From contig OX638132.1 of the NCBI GenBank assembly GCA_951804985.1, positions 86,246,696-86,310,695 on the forward strand: a stretch of 64,000 nucleotides of DNA, written 5' to 3'. Of this stretch, positions 35,247 to 47,513 are shown piece by piece. Source of the DNA: Dryomyza anilis. Its lineage: Eukaryota > Arthropoda > Insecta > Diptera > Dryomyzidae. The notes below the pieces were generated by a model, which had not been told where the DNA came from, made no database searches, and saw nothing but the letters and a program-made list of their open reading frames with translations. Each line of letters begins with the position of its first letter. Positions within the stretch are counted from its first letter, which is position 1. The translations under genes and the position numbers were made by a program.

Positions 35247-36514
35247 TATTAATTTATTTAGCAAGAAGTAAAAAACAAACAAAAAAAAAAGAAATTAACA
35301 AACAAAACAAAAAAAAAATAATTATAAATTAATAATATATATAAAAAAAATCATTATAATTTTTTCACCTTATTATACATAATTATTATATGCATTATAT
35401 ATATTATATATGAAATTTTGTCATTCTTTTTAACTAAATTATATCCGTAAATTAATTATGTCATATTTTGATTTGAGTTTTTGGTTTATTGTTTTGAGTT
35501 TCTGGTCTCTTTTTAAGTTGTACAAATCGGAAGAAGGCAAGCAGCAGTAGCAGCAAATAAACGAAAACCTAAAATTGCTTTTAACTTAAAATTTAATTAA
35601 TGAATTAATGAATTGATTAATTAATTAAATACTATATAACTAGTATTTTAAGTGTGTAGACTAGCGTGTTCAGCAATGAAACAAAAATTGTGTGCAAAAG
35701 CAAAAATTTAAGGAATTAGAGACTAATTTAATGATTGTATAGAACAAAAAATATAAAAATAATTTAATTTTACAAAAAAAAAAAAGAAATCGAAACAAAA
35801 AAAAATCAGCTTAATTCTGAATAACACAAACTGTCACAATACATAAACATCAACACACAAATACACTCATAAACACACACACACACTCAAGACAATACAC
35901 TGCAAAAAAAAATCCATGCGTTCAGATGCTGATTTAAACGCCGGCAATTCTAATGTGCAACCGCTACAAATGTAAATTACAGACATTTTTCATTGCATCG
36001 ACAAACCTACTTAAACAACTTTCAAAAAGTGTAAAAAATGTAAAATTATTATTAATGAAATTTATGTTTAATTGTAATATTAGATTTTTTAATAAATTAC
36101 GGTGTTGTAAATTAATTTAACGCTAACATAAAAAATACAAAAGATTCAAACAAACACAAACAAAAACCATAGTAGTTCATTATTTCCAAAAGCTATTATT
36201 GCATAAAAAAACTAATAAAATATATAATAAATTAATTAAAACAAAAAAACAGAAAAAAATAATATATATATATACTTAGTACTATATATACAATATTTAA
36301 ATTAATAAATTCCAAGAAATTTATGTTAATTTATAGGTGATTCATAAGCAAATAACGTGGTAACTTAAGTTTTTCTAGTTTATCATAATTATTGTTTTTT
36401 GCGATATCCAGTTTTTGAAAAATTGTATAATAAAAATGGGAGAAACAAGAGTCAAAGGATCTTTTAATAAAACCGAAAAAAAAAAACAAATAAAACCAAA
36501 CAAGCTTTTATTAT
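35247..36514 (+). other. ELOVL 3' untranslated region and flank
   Basis: AT-rich non-coding DNA with many A-runs. AATAAA signals occur at 35556-35561 and about 36091-36096 and are candidate polyadenylation signals. No open frame of interest. Confidence 0.55.
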
Positions 36515-37892
36515 ACAAACCGAAAGGTAATTCTACAGTGAATAATTCTGCAAAATTGCATTATTATAAACGTGAAATTAGGAAAATTACGATGTCTCAA
36601 AGTCAGTAGAATGTATGCCCACTTTGGCCTATCTACGACGCCTAGTTCTCGAGTTTAACTTAAAGTTTAACTTAAAAATCCGATATAGCGGTTTTCCGTA
36701 GTCCGATTTAAATAGATTTTGCAACAAACGAAAGGTAATTCTACAAAGAATAACTGTTCAAAATTGCATTAATGTAGTCGTGAAATTAGGAAAATTACGA
36801 TGTCTCAAAGTCAGTAGGATGTATGCCCACTTTGGCCTATCTATGACGCCTAGTTCTCGAGTTTAACTTAAAGTTTAGCTTAAAAATCCGAAAGCGGTTT
36901 TCCGTATCCCGATTTAAATAGATTTTACACCAAACGAAAGGCAATTCTACAAAGTATAACTGTTCAAAATTGCATTAATGTAGTCGTGAAATTAGGAAAA
37001 TTACGATATTTCAAAGTCAGGTGGATGTATGCCCACTCTGGCCTATCTATGACGCCTAGTTCTCGAGTTTAACTTAAAGTTTAACTTAAAAATACGATAT
37101 AGAAGCTTTCCGTTGCACGATTTAAATAGATTTTGCAACAAACAAAAGGCAATTCTACAAAGAATAACTGTTCAAAATTAGGAAAATTACGATGTCTCAA
37201 AGTCAGTAGGATGTATGCCCACTTTGGCCTATCTACGACGCCTAGTTCTCGAGTTATTCAAAGTTTAACTTAAAAATACGATATAGCAGCTTTCCGTTGC
37301 ACGATTTAAATAGATTTTGCAACAAACGAAAGGCAATTCTACAAAGAATAACTGTTCAAAATTGCATTAATGTAGTCGTGAAATTAGGAAAATTACGATG
37401 TCTCAAAGTCAGTAGGATGTATGCCCACTTTGGCCTATCTATGACGCCTAGTTCTCGAGTTTAACTTAAAGTTTAGCTTAAAAATCCGAAAGCGGTTTTC
37501 CGTATCCCGATTTAAATAGATTTTACACCAAACGAAAGGCAATTCTACAAAGTATAACTGTTCAAAATTGCATTAATGTAGTCGTGAAATTAGGAAAATT
37601 ACGATGTCTCAAAGTCAGTAGGATGTATGCCCACTTTGGCCTATTTATGACGCCTAGTTCTCGAGTTTAACTTAAAGTTTAGCTTAAAAATCCGAAAGCG
37701 GTTTTCCGTATCCCGATATAAATAGATTTTGCACCAAACGAAAGGCAATTCTACAAAGAATAACTGTTCAAAATTGCATTAATGTAGTCGTGAAATTAGG
37801 AAAATTACGATGTCTCAAAGTCAGTAGGATGTGTGCCCACTTTGGCCTATCTACGACGCCTAGTTCTCGAGTTTAACTTAAAGTTTAGCTTT
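36515..37892 (+). repeat. Tandem array, about seven units of about 206 bp
   Basis: The marker gtatgcccac recurs at about 36613, 36821, 37027, 37213, 37419, 37625 and 37831 (gtgtgcccac in the last): spacing 206-208, once 186. Units share ggcctatctacgacgcctag, ttctcgagtttaacttaaag and gcggttttccgta. It lies between the convergent ELOVL and DCAF15-like genes. Confidence 0.93.
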
Positions 37893-38433
37893 GAATTGAA
37901 GTTCAAAAGAAAAAAGTTGATCTGACATAAACATGGTTGCATTTCACAGTTCAGCATGAGTCCGAGCGGAGCTGAGAATACACTGGGATGAAACAAAAAT
38001 TATACCGAAGATTATAGGATATATCTTAAGTAAAGTAGACCAACAATTATAGGTTATTTTTCAATATTAAGTATTTATTTTACGTATATTTACGTATGCT
38101 TGTCATGAATTTTTATAGAATGTAAAATTAAAAAATATCTCACTCTCCGTTGAATTAATATGCGCGTTTGTCCCATAAATTCAAATTTCAAAAACACATA
38201 TTTGAAAAATACATTCAATAAATAGGCTTTATCCAATTTAAGCAAATATTATAAAACATAAATTGAATTTTTAAAAAATTAAATCACTATTTAAAAGATA
38301 AACTTAATTAATCACAATTTTATATTGTATAACTAAACCTAAAAACTAGAACCGATTTTTTCCAATAGAAAGTCTTTTGTAATAGCAACGTTTATGACTA
38401 AAACCACGCAGCCTAACGTATACATTAATCGCC
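37893..38433. other. Intergenic spacer 3' of DCAF15-like gene
   Basis: AT-rich, with no open frame. It contains the probable minus-strand polyadenylation signal at 38074-38079. Confidence 0.5.
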
Positions 38434-38871
38434 TTAACGTGGCCGTTTCAAATAGAATTCCAGCGTATTGTCCAGATCGGTGAGTGATGTCTTTGACTTG
38501 CTCACATTCGAGTCCAGCACACGCAGATTCTGCGAATAATCCTGCATTTTGCTCAAACTTGCAGTCAGTTCACGTGCCAATTTCTTGGCTGTTGCCGCCA
38601 AATTCAGTACAGAACCGCCACGTTTTGCAGGTGTCACCACATCGAAGTTTTTTGTTTCGATGAGTTCACCATAGTCTAGCACCTCCCAGACACCAGTTTC
38701 CATGTTCCAAGTGAAAAGTATACGACACTCGCAACGCTTGCGGTGCTGCGTGCAGCCTAATTTGATCTTGGGAGAGCATTGAATGCAATTGTTGGGCGTA
38801 CCAGGCGCCGGTTCACGTACAATGAACTGCACAATCAACATGCAAATAATGTTGTTGCTGTGTGGACAGAT
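38434..38871 (-). CDS. DCAF15-like exon 7, stop codon
   Basis: Starts ICPHSNNIICMLIVQFIVRE, then a Cys-rich loop (NNCIQCSPKIKLGCTQHRKR), then CRILFTWNMETGVWEVLDYG. It ends FYLKRPR and a stop at 38434. A minus-strand AATAAA lies at about 38074-38079. Confidence 0.9.
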   Translation of the reverse strand: MCPHSNNIICMLIVQFIVREPAPGTPNNCIQCSPKIKLGCTQHRKRCECRILFTWNMETGVWEVLDYGELIETKNFDVVTPAKRGGSVLNLAATAKKLARELTASLSKMQDYSQNLRVLDSNVSKSKTSLTDLDNTLEFYLKRPR

Positions 38872-41800
38872 CTGTTAAGAGGCATTCGAAATAACAATGT
38901 GGTATTAAACAGTCTGTAATTTATAGAAAACACGTAACAAACATACGCTGATCAACTCGTAGGCCCAATCGTAGAAGACATCGTAGATTTTGTTGTTTTT
39001 CTGACACAGTTTGCTGGTCACGTAATAGGAAAAGGTCTCCAGATCGAATGAATGTTGCGTGATAATCACGCTCGGACAGTGACGCAGTTGCTGATACGAG
39101 GCTTGCGATATCATTTGCATCTCAGAGTAGCAGGAACCGTGTACTTCCACGGGCAGCGAGGTGTGATAACCAGGAGAGATGCAGTCGTCTAGGGAATCAT
39201 AATGATTTTGGAATTGAATTTAAAATATCTACTCCAAAAATGTGACTGTATAGAAAATATCGAATATGCGGATTGTTTAAAATTCATAAGGAGAGAATAA
39301 TATTAGACAAATGGTAATAATATAAAATCCACAAACAGAGTTTTCGCAATGTCATTAGAAAATTTTATCGAAAAAGGTACAAGTCTATAGAATTACTATC
39401 AGAATAAATTACTTAATAATGTAAAAAAAGAATTAAATCAATTAAATATGTATACAAATCGCCACTCTTATGTCCAGTATATGCTAGGTGTACAAAATGT
39501 CATATGTATCAAAATTCGTTAGATATATTTAATTTTTTGGAAAATAATAAAAAGTACTATGGAATACTTTAGTTGGAGGGAGAAAAACGAAGAGAATTTC
39601 GATTTCTATATTAAAAAAAAAAACAAATTTATGGATATGTTCCAGCTTTTGATCGAATTTTGATTTTCATATTATTATAAACAAAATTATAAACAAAATG
39701 CTGTTTTCCAAATGGAAATTGAGCGGATTGAATTCATTTGGATAACAAATGTATGTACTGTGACATAGAATCCATTCAAAACTAGGGCTGTGCGATTATT
39801 CAAATAATCAAAATTTTATTGGAAATTCGATTGGAATTCGATCGATAGCTTGATCATTCCCGAAATTTTCAACATGCCCTGAAAACGGTTCCACTCATTT
39901 TTTAATAACGGTTCTGATTCTAGTTTCAAAAATTGAAACGGTTCTGATTTCAGTTCTTTGAGGTGCATGACAGGGACAATAATATCGGTCTCAACCAAAA
40001 AAAAAATTACATGGGTTCCGATTCCACACATTTTTTTAATAACGATTCACGTTCCAAATATCGAAACGGTTCCGGTACAGATTCCTTGCGGTCCCTGATC
40101 CAATGTACAACATTTGTGAGTCCACTTTATGCGCTCAGAAACACTTAAATTTAACGCTATTAAGGGTCTAATTTAAATTTAGGAAAGCTTCGAAAAACAG
40201 TCTTAAATGCGAGTCGTTTATGCGGCTTTGAGTGTTCATAAAACATTGAAAAAATGTTCTCCTTTATGACTCTAATTTCAGAGCGCTCCTAAATTGCTTA
40301 ATAGGATAATTCGATTTATGAAATATGATGATATTTTTATATCCTACACTAAAAGTGAAAGATTTGTATCACACAAAAGAAGGAATGGACGTCCGTCTGC
40401 AAGCCTGTCCGTCATTATAATCACGATTACAGCAAAACCGGAAGAGGTAAATCAATACAGTAAATCCTACGCCGTCTAATATTAAAAATTGGACGTGAAA
40501 AATCTCCCTACACTTGAGTACATATATCTCATATAGAACGAAATCTACGTTCTATATGAGGAAGATGTTTTTCAAGATTCGTAAACCGTGATTTTATTTT
40601 TATATCTTCACATTCGTATGTGTGCACAGAGAAGCGGCCAAGCGCCCCGATTTTTTTGATGTTAGACAAATGTATTTCACTTCTGCCGACTAGCACACAG
40701 CTTATATTCGGCCTAAGAAGAAATACAATTCGCACATTTGGGCAGTGTCTTCAAAATCCTCTTTGGAGTTCCGTGAATGAGCACAACAACGTGCGATAGG
40801 GGATGCAAATATTTCATCCTCCATTAGTTTTCTTGATCATGGACGGATTTCACAAGGTAGTGAGTTCTCTCTTTCTACTCGGCCATAATTCCAATCCCAC
40901 CCCTACGCCGTTCACTCGGCACTCAACAGAACGACGCATAACAGAAAGAATTCGATGTTCAGTTGCACAATACGTTTTTTGAACAATCGTTCAACGTGTG
41001 GGTGTTTTTCCGACAGTTTTAATTTGGCAAATTCAAAAGAAACATTCATAGTCCCTACTTCATTTTTCCCCCTATCAGCTCTACGTAAGATCAGCAGCGT
41101 TGATTCATTTGTAAAAAAAAAATTAAATAGTGTGATATTAATCAATTAGTTTCGATTAGCTAATAAATATGTTACTCACCTTCCTCGCTCGTGATGACAG
41201 ACGCCGCTTCGTCCTCCTCCACGTACCGACGTTTGAACTTTTTCGTGCAGACGGGCTTCTCCAGAGCTTGACCGCCAAGTATTGGCACCTCCATCACCTT
41301 GTACTCCTCGCGTCTGGGCGACAAAAATGGCACATTTGCATTGGGCGACATGTGGCCGCCGATCTCAAAGTGACTGCGCTTGGCCATCGACAACTGCAGC
41401 GGCGACAATGTGGTCAACGGCTTAAAACTCAACATCTGCTGGGTGGCCGGTGAAATGGGTGGAAGTGGCTGTGGTGGAGATGCTTTCGACTGATAGAATT
41501 GCGCTGCGGCGGTTATGTGTTTGCTGGGCGAACGCATTACAGCAAAACCGGCCGCGGAACTGCAAGGCGGCGAACGAAAACCCTGCTGCACACCAACTGG
41601 TGAAGAACGATAAAGTGGCACCGGCGGTGCTAATGGCGGCGTTGGTGTGTTATGACGATTGACATCGCTGGCACTTGCACGCGGCGAAGAAGACGGCGAA
41701 GCACATGGCGAACTGAAGAAGTGATGACTAGTCGCGGCGCGATGCAGACTACGTGCGGCATTGGAACTGCCGCTGGGCGAGGCGGCGCCAAAGAGTGTGG

Positions 41801-43883
41801 CCGCAAATGATTTGGCCGCAGAGCGTGCCTTCGTAAATGGTATAATATTCTCCGAGTTATCCTCGGAGAATTCGTACTTCTTGTCAGCCAGTCGACGTTT
41901 GCGGAATGTGGCGATTTTTTCACATTTCTCGTTGTCCTCCGAGAACTCATAGGCGTTTGATTTATCGGCACTGCCGCTGCTTGCGCTGCCGCTATTTGCA
42001 GTACCCTGTAAATCGACCGTAGTAACGCCATTGCGATATGATTTAGTGACAATGCGATGGTTTCTGCGACCACCTCTGTGATTCAGCAGATTGACCTTGG
42101 TCTGTGTGGAGGCGCTGCCGTGGCCGCTTGCAGTGCCGGTGTGCAATGTAAGGCTGCCGGGTGTTGCCGCTACGGTGTTGCCACCATTGCAGGTGAAAAT
42201 CAGTTCATCGTAGTTTTTGCGTGTCACGCAATTGGTTTCGTTGTTGGTGATGTTTCGTTGAGTTTCGTTGTGTGCACCGGTACCGGTGGCAGTGGCTGCA
42301 ATAGCTGCCGCATTGTTGTTATCAGTTTCTATATCGCTAAAGTCGGCAATAATGCGTGCGACGATATTGTTCTGATTGTCACAGCCGAGTGAGGATTCTT
42401 CAGAGGGTGCGGCAAAGCTGCGTCGTTCGGCGACGCCAGTCGCTGTTGGTTCATGTGGTGGCGTTGCTTTGGCCGCAAAGGGAGTAATTGCACGTGGTAG
42501 CAGTTGCTGCTGTGTGGCAGCTGTTGTATTTATGCCCGAGGATGACATAGCGATGGCGGCGCTAGTGTCCAGCTCTATGTGCAGCATGTGTACAAAGCCA
42601 TTGGCTATGATTAGTATACGCTCGGGACAGACTAAATTAATATATGGATTAAAATCGGGATCCGATTCTGTGGTTGAGTATTTTGTGTGTACAGTAAGAT
42701 TGCATTTCAAGCAGAGAGCATCTGCGCGAAAAACTGAGGAAGAGAAAGCATGGAATAATTTTAAATAAATATTAAAGAATAGTCTTAATTATTGTTTAGA
42801 ATACTTGAATTAATAAATTGTTGAGTTTATAAGTAGCTCTGTCGATTTTCTACGTGTGGCCAGTTAGGTGATAATAAAAAAAATCATAAACAACCCCTTT
42901 TGAATCAAGATTGCTTTTGAATAATATAAAAATGATATGTGGGGTGCCATAAAAATCGTGCAGACTTCCAAAATAAATAATTGAAAAAGTATGTAATATT
43001 TAACAACACTTACAACCATCATCATCGAATTCGCGCAGTTTTTTGCAATCCAAACAACCTAGCTTAGGAACTTTAACGTATGTAATGTAGGAATCTTCGT
43101 TTTCATTTTCGGCCGCACCGTGCACGAGCAGCACCTGGTTGCTGGAACATTTCCACTGTGTGATGGTCACCTCCTTGAGGTTGTCAACGCCATGGTCATC
43201 GAAGAGGCAACATTTGAAATACCGGCGGAAGGGTTTGTGCGGCATATAAACCCAAAAGTATAAACTGCAGAGAAGTAAAATAATAAAAATCAAATAATAC
43301 AGCAGATAACGTAGTAACACACGTGTATTTGTAGCCAATTTGAAAGGAGTAATGATTGCTGGCCACATTGTCGTTGGAACACACTTTGTAGCTCAACATG
43401 AACTGACCGCAGGCGCTGAGTCCCATGAACATGTGGCTGTAAAAAAATCATATATTACAATTAAGTGGCAAACCAACACTATTCATACCCCTGCAAATAG
43501 CAGTATGGTATAATGTCCTTCAGACAGAATCCCAGTCTATTTGGCACTTTGCTAAATGCGCGTAAATTTCGGTGGCAGCGTACATTGCCCGAAAAGTGTC
43601 CAGTGCGCTAAAGAGTTCAAAAATAATAATAATTGAATTGTGATTATAAAAAAAGTAGTAACATTACCTCTCTGTTGCTCAGTTTCTGCAGCAGATTTAA
43701 GTTATCCTCGAACTGATCCACACTGCCCACGTTGTGTTGCGCCGGTGACCACTTTCGCCTTGACCTTGGCAACGCGTAGTCGCTGCCCAGTGATGCGTCG
43801 GAGTCCTCGTCGGAGCTGTCTGTGTGAAAATCATCTTCGGACGAAGTCTCCGCAAAGAGATTACCTTCGAGGTCCTGTTCCAT
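38434..43883 (-). CDS. DCAF15-like CUL4-DDB1 substrate receptor (whole gene span)
   Basis: Seven exons: 43883-43668, 43607-43489, 43436-43323, 43264-43014, 42733-41180, 39188-38947, 38871-38434; every junction is GT-AG with matching phase and gives 977 residues. DCAF15 recruits substrates to the DDB1-CUL4-RBX1 ubiquitin ligase. The N-terminal part (LGFCLKDIIPYCYLQGHMFM, then GLSACGQFMLSYKV, then KYTLYFWVYMPH) matches the DCAF15 pattern SLKNIV...GHIFLGFSKCGRYVLSY...FYIYHLYWW. Other matches are LTVHTKYSTTESDP before the middle region, and FTWNMETGVWEVLDYGEL near the C-terminus. About residues 255-750 form a disordered, Ser/Ala/Thr-rich insert, making this far longer than human DCAF15 (about 600 residues). 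No Drosophila name is assigned. The gene converges on the ELOVL gene. Confidence 0.88.
38947..39188 (-). CDS. DCAF15-like exon 6
   Basis: Codes DDCISPGYHTSLPVEVHGSC and on through SFDLETFSYYVTSKLCQ to YDWAYELIS. It aligns with the LTLDFEYVINEVI block of DCAF15. The preceding intron (41179-39189) is about 2 kb. Confidence 0.88.
39786..40105. repeat. Repeat with GGAACCGG/CCGGTTCC-type words in DCAF15 intron
   Basis: Blocks such as gaaacggttctgattt and gggttccgattcc recur, and also occur in reverse inside the element at 56062. Part of the 2-kb intron 39189-41179, which otherwise shows nothing coding. Confidence 0.45.
41180..42733 (-). CDS. DCAF15-like exon 5 (large, mostly disordered)
   Basis: 518 codons. 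It starts FRADALCLKCNLTVHTKYST, followed by a strand-rich piece (LVCPERILIIANGFVHMLHI) and then a long low-complexity region. YEFSEDN occurs twice, 25 residues apart, and the stretch KARSAAKSFAATLFGAA resembles the KAKEFVADIF helix of vertebrate DCAF15. It ends CTKKFKRRYVEEDEAASV then ITSEE before donor gtgagt. The exon is GC-rich, so it has long shadow frames on both strands. Confidence 0.9.
43014..43264 (-). CDS. DCAF15-like exon 4
   Basis: Begins LYFWVYMPHKPFRRYFKCCL and continues VTITQWKCSSNQVLLVHG, ITYVKVPKLGCLDCKKL, DDDG. Paired cysteines (CLDC) match the CxxC region after the YVSTVAVP strand of vertebrate DCAF15. Donor gtaagt at 43013. Confidence 0.88.
43323..43436 (-). CDS. DCAF15-like exon 3
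   Basis: Codes HMFMGLSACGQFMLSYKVCS and on to FQIGYKYT. It ends at donor gtgtgt before a 58-base intron (43322-43265). Confidence 0.88.
43489..43607 (-). CDS. DCAF15-like exon 2
   Basis: Codes RTGHFSGNVRCHRNLRAFSK then VPNRLGFCLKDIIPYCYLQG. It corresponds to the N-terminal helix-strand entry into the DCAF15 propeller. Donor gtatga. Confidence 0.85.
43668..43883 (-). CDS. DCAF15-like exon 1
   Basis: 72 codons from ATG at 43883, MEQDLEGNLFAETSSEDDF..., acidic and Ser-rich, ending LLQKLSNRE before donor gtaatg. An acceptor-like ttacag lies five bases upstream of the ATG (exon edge 43888), so a 5' leader intron is possible. Confidence 0.8.
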
Positions 43884-44283
43884 TTCAGCTGTAATTGTGT
43901 ATAATTATAACTGAAATGATTTCAATTCTTGTCTTTCGAGTTTTACCCCTAACAACGTTACACTTGATCAATTAGTGGTGGTTTCATTCACCGCCTTCTG
44001 CTGCTTTTCTGTCTTGGTTCAGTAGTTAAATGAGCCACTGATTATTTTCTCCATTTCAGCCGTTTTGCGATTAGTTTGTTTCTCAGTTGTTTTTTGATTA
44101 TTTATTATTTACATGTGTTGTTGCAATAAACCTTTCGCAAATTTTTAATTTTATTTATATTTAATTTTTTTTGTTGTAATGAAAAGTTGCAACCCTGCTT
44201 CAGATTGTCAGAGACGGCAATGGAACAGGGATGGTATTTGAAAATATCGATATTGTAACTTATCGTAAAAAACCGGACAATTC
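43884..44283 (-). promoter_or_regulatory. DCAF15-like 5' flank
   Basis: Expected promoter and leader. A possible 12-codon upstream frame (ATG at 44054, stop to 44019) has the same CTGAAATGGA context as the main start. No TATA or clear initiator identified. Confidence 0.3.
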
Positions 44284-45030
44284 ATCGGAGCACAATTCAT
44301 CGAACACAATTTATCGTATGCCTAATTCATCGTATGCATAATTCAACGTATCACAATTCATCGTATCACAATTCATGGTATGACAATTCATAGTATGACA
44401 ATTTATCGTATGTACAATTCATCGTATGCACAATTCATCGTATACACAATTCATCGTATGCACAATTCATCGTATGCAAAATTCATTGTATGCACAATTC
44501 ATCGTATGCACAATTAATCGTATGAATAATTCATCTAATTCATTCAATTCATTGTATGCACAATTCATCGTATGAATAATTCATCTAATTCATTCAATTC
44601 ATCGTATGAATAATTCATCTAATTCATTCAATTCATCGTATCACAATTCATCGTATGAATAATTCATCGTATCACAATTCATCGTATGAATAATTCATCG
44701 TATCACAATTCATCGTATCACAATTCATCGTATGAATAATTCATCGTATCACAATTCATCGTATGCACAATCCATCGTATGAATTCATCGTATACACAAT
44801 TAATCGAATGCACAATTCATCGTATGCACAATTCATCGTATGCAAAATTCATAGTATGCACAATTCATTGTATGAATTCATCACATGCACAATTCATTGT
44901 ATACACAATTCATTGTAAGCACAATTCATCGTATCACAATTCATCGTATCACAATTCATTATATGCACAATTCATCGAATGCACAATTCATCGTATGCAC
45001 AATTCATCGTATGCACAATTCATCGTATGA
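44284..45030. repeat. Minisatellite based on CACAATTCATCGTATG
   Basis: Dozens of imperfect units of 11-16 bp, sometimes in higher-order blocks (for example gaataattcatctaattcat repeated at 44524, 44573 and 44604). Two short forward frames across it are periodic by-products (SSYAQFIV-type repeats). Confidence 0.93.
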
Positions 45031-45070
45031 ATAAGACATCGCTTTTTCCGAGAATCGCCAATATGCCACT

Positions 45071-45131
45071 TTCGAACTGGACCTTCGAAAAGTCGAACTG
45101 GACCTTCGAAAAGTCAAACTGGACCTTCGAA
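45071..45131 (+). repeat. 21-bp unit repeated three times
   Basis: aactggaccttcgaaaagtc repeats with a 21-bp period directly after the minisatellite, so any forward frame reads SNWTFEK repeats. No gene is evident. Confidence 0.85.
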
Positions 45132-47095
45132 ATACACAACGAAGAAAACCGGGTGACTTGAAGGCTTTATAACCGGGTGATTCATGTTGACGAAGAGTTT
45201 TAGCAAATACACACACCATTTCAAAGCTTCGATTTTATCGAGTATCATTTCGAAATTCCGTTTATTAATCGAATTTTGTATTTAATTTACATTTAATTTC
45301 CATTATAAATTTAAATTTAAAAAATAATTTTGAAAATTATCCCATTAACGATTATAGACATCTACGATGCTACGATGGGTCACTATATTTTGATTTCATA
45401 ACTTTTATAAACATTTCTTATTTTTCTAAAGAAATTCTTTTTTGATGTTAAAAGAAAGAGAATAAAAAGAAAGTAAAATTAAAACTAATTATTTGAAATT
45501 AACGTGTTCTGCATTGGGTGAAACTAAAATTAAAACCTCTTAGCTAATAGAAGAACCTGTTAATACTTTTAACAAGTTTTAGAATTTAATGAAAATAATC
45601 ATATAACCCAGTATACCACGACTCAGAGCCTCCAGTGTATCGAACAATTCTCGAAGTGGCTTCGAGACAAAAAAATCGATCTCGTTATTATATCGCAACT
45701 TATTTGTACTGATTTTAGTATTCAATTCTTTAGATATTTTCTGAAATGTCTACTAGAAAAAAATTGATCTCGTTGTTATATCGGAACTAATTTTTAAAGA
45801 TTTTCGTATTCAGTTGTACCTCCTTTCTGGTACATGCCTGCTTTCGTCCGCTGGATATAATTTTGAATGATATGCAAGGCCGAACAGTTGGAAAACCCTT
45901 TTGCGTTCAAGTAATGTAAGTGTCCGCAAGAGTTAGGTCAATTTCATTATTATGAAAGCAACGATTTTCGTTTCTTTGTTAATAAATGTTAGAACTTCTG
46001 ATTGTGACTCTTTTTTGATTTTAAAAATAAGGTCACCAGGTGTCCAGTGACCTTTTCTTTATGGCTGTATATACTTTTGTTAAAAATAAATAGAGTGCAC
46101 ATAATTTTTTTGTATTTTTATGTTAATTTCTCTTTATTTTATTAAAAATAAATGTATGAAAATAGTGAGCTTTGAATTTTCATTTTTTATTTATTTTTGT
46201 TTTTGATGTCAGAAATATTTTCGTTCAGACATAAAAAGAAAATATAAACACATGCTAAGTTCGTAGACTAATTTTCGAAAACTATTTTGTTTAAATTAAA
46301 ATTGAATATGAAAATAATATACGACAAATTAATACAAAGTACCCAGTAGGAGCAAATGACATAAATAAATGCAATGGAAAATGATGATGGTTAGTAATTG
46401 TGTTACGAAATTAAATTCAATAGAAAAAAAAATATTAATGCGATGGTTCCGACAACGACAATGATACGAAGGACATAATAGAAACAAAATAGAGAGATAT
46501 AGGTAATGACATTTTTTTGTTTTTTATTGTCATTACGGATGACATATATAGATGACGCATTTATTTAAACCAATTATAAAGCCCCATTCTGTCGTCAAGA
46601 GCTTCGATTCTGAAATAATTCTCGTAACTAGAAACCTTCATTATCTCGGTTCGATATCGGCCGACCGTTTTGGTAGCAATTTTCCTATATTATCATTGCG
46701 AGAAATGGCATCGATATCGGAAAAATTCTTCGACATTTCGCAACACTTTCGTTGCGATATCGAAACAGTTTGGTATACTGGGAATGATCAAATAATACAA
46801 TTACTATTTACTATTACAATTACTTGAATTTAAAAATAGTTTTTGGCAATTTTTTTTTTTTGTTGACTAAATTGTTTGTCAAATAATATTGTAAATGAAA
46901 TTATACTACTTGCCAGATATAATTATATAATTTATGATAACTTTAGCAAACTTTAAAACTTATTACAGTATAAAATATAAAAAAAAACATAAATTCATTT
47001 TCAATAAATATATTTAATAGTCATATTGTATTAGGGCATAGTTAAAATAAATAAATTTGCTATAAATAACTAAAAATATTGTGACGTTTTTTAAG
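45131..47095. other. Spacer between minisatellite and peroxidase 3' end
   Basis: AT-rich. GATATCG-type repeat pieces lie at about 45613-45800 (starting cccagtataccacgactcag, repeated at 58432) and 46590-46780. No gene recognised. Confidence 0.5.
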
Positions 47096-47513
47096 TTAGT
47101 CTAGTTCTATATGTTGTATTATTTTATCGGTTTCAGGTTGTATATCAGTTTTTAAATGGGTTTTAGTCTCAATTATACTAGATTCAGTTTGGTCATGTTC
47201 AATGTCTTTCAACAGTTCAGTTGTCGCATATCGTTCGTTATAAAATTCAGTTCTGTTTTTAATGTCATTGTTTTTCGTAATATCCGTTACAGTTTTATTG
47301 GTCACAGTTATCTCGGTATCATGTACAGTTATATTATTTACGGTCTCATTATTTTCCTCTAACTTATTTCTATATTTTGTTAGCCAAACATTTCCTAAAC
47401 CTATAAATGGCATTGGAACTTCGCCAACAAAAAGAGCATCCGTATTAAACTCAGGCAAGTCCGGCAGTAAAGGTTTCTCCTCGGGTGTTTCGAAAATAAC
47501 CCAATTATCCGGC
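47096..47513 (-). CDS. Peroxidase last exon
   Basis: Begins PDNWVIFETPEEKPLLPDLP and ends QPETDKIIQHIELD plus stop at 47096. A 62-base intron (47575-47514) separates it from the previous exon, in matching phase. It is Thr/Asn-rich with many potential N-glycosylation sites. A minus-strand ATTAAA lies near 47013-47018. Confidence 0.85.

Noticed and set aside
34988..35332. Several overlapping frames on both strands of the last ELOVL exon
   Set aside because: Shadow frames of a GC-rich, low-complexity exon; only the frame from 34917 continues the protein.
41169..42768. Forward-strand frames opposite DCAF15 exon 5
   Set aside because: Codon-bias shadows of the minus-strand exon, with no domain.
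44284..45030. CRISPR-like array
   Set aside because: Units are short, variable and contiguous, without constant repeats separated by unique spacers, and the genome is eukaryotic.
44779..45161. Repeat-coding frames over the minisatellite
   Set aside because: Open only because the repeat unit lacks stops in that frame; no start context, splice signals or domain.
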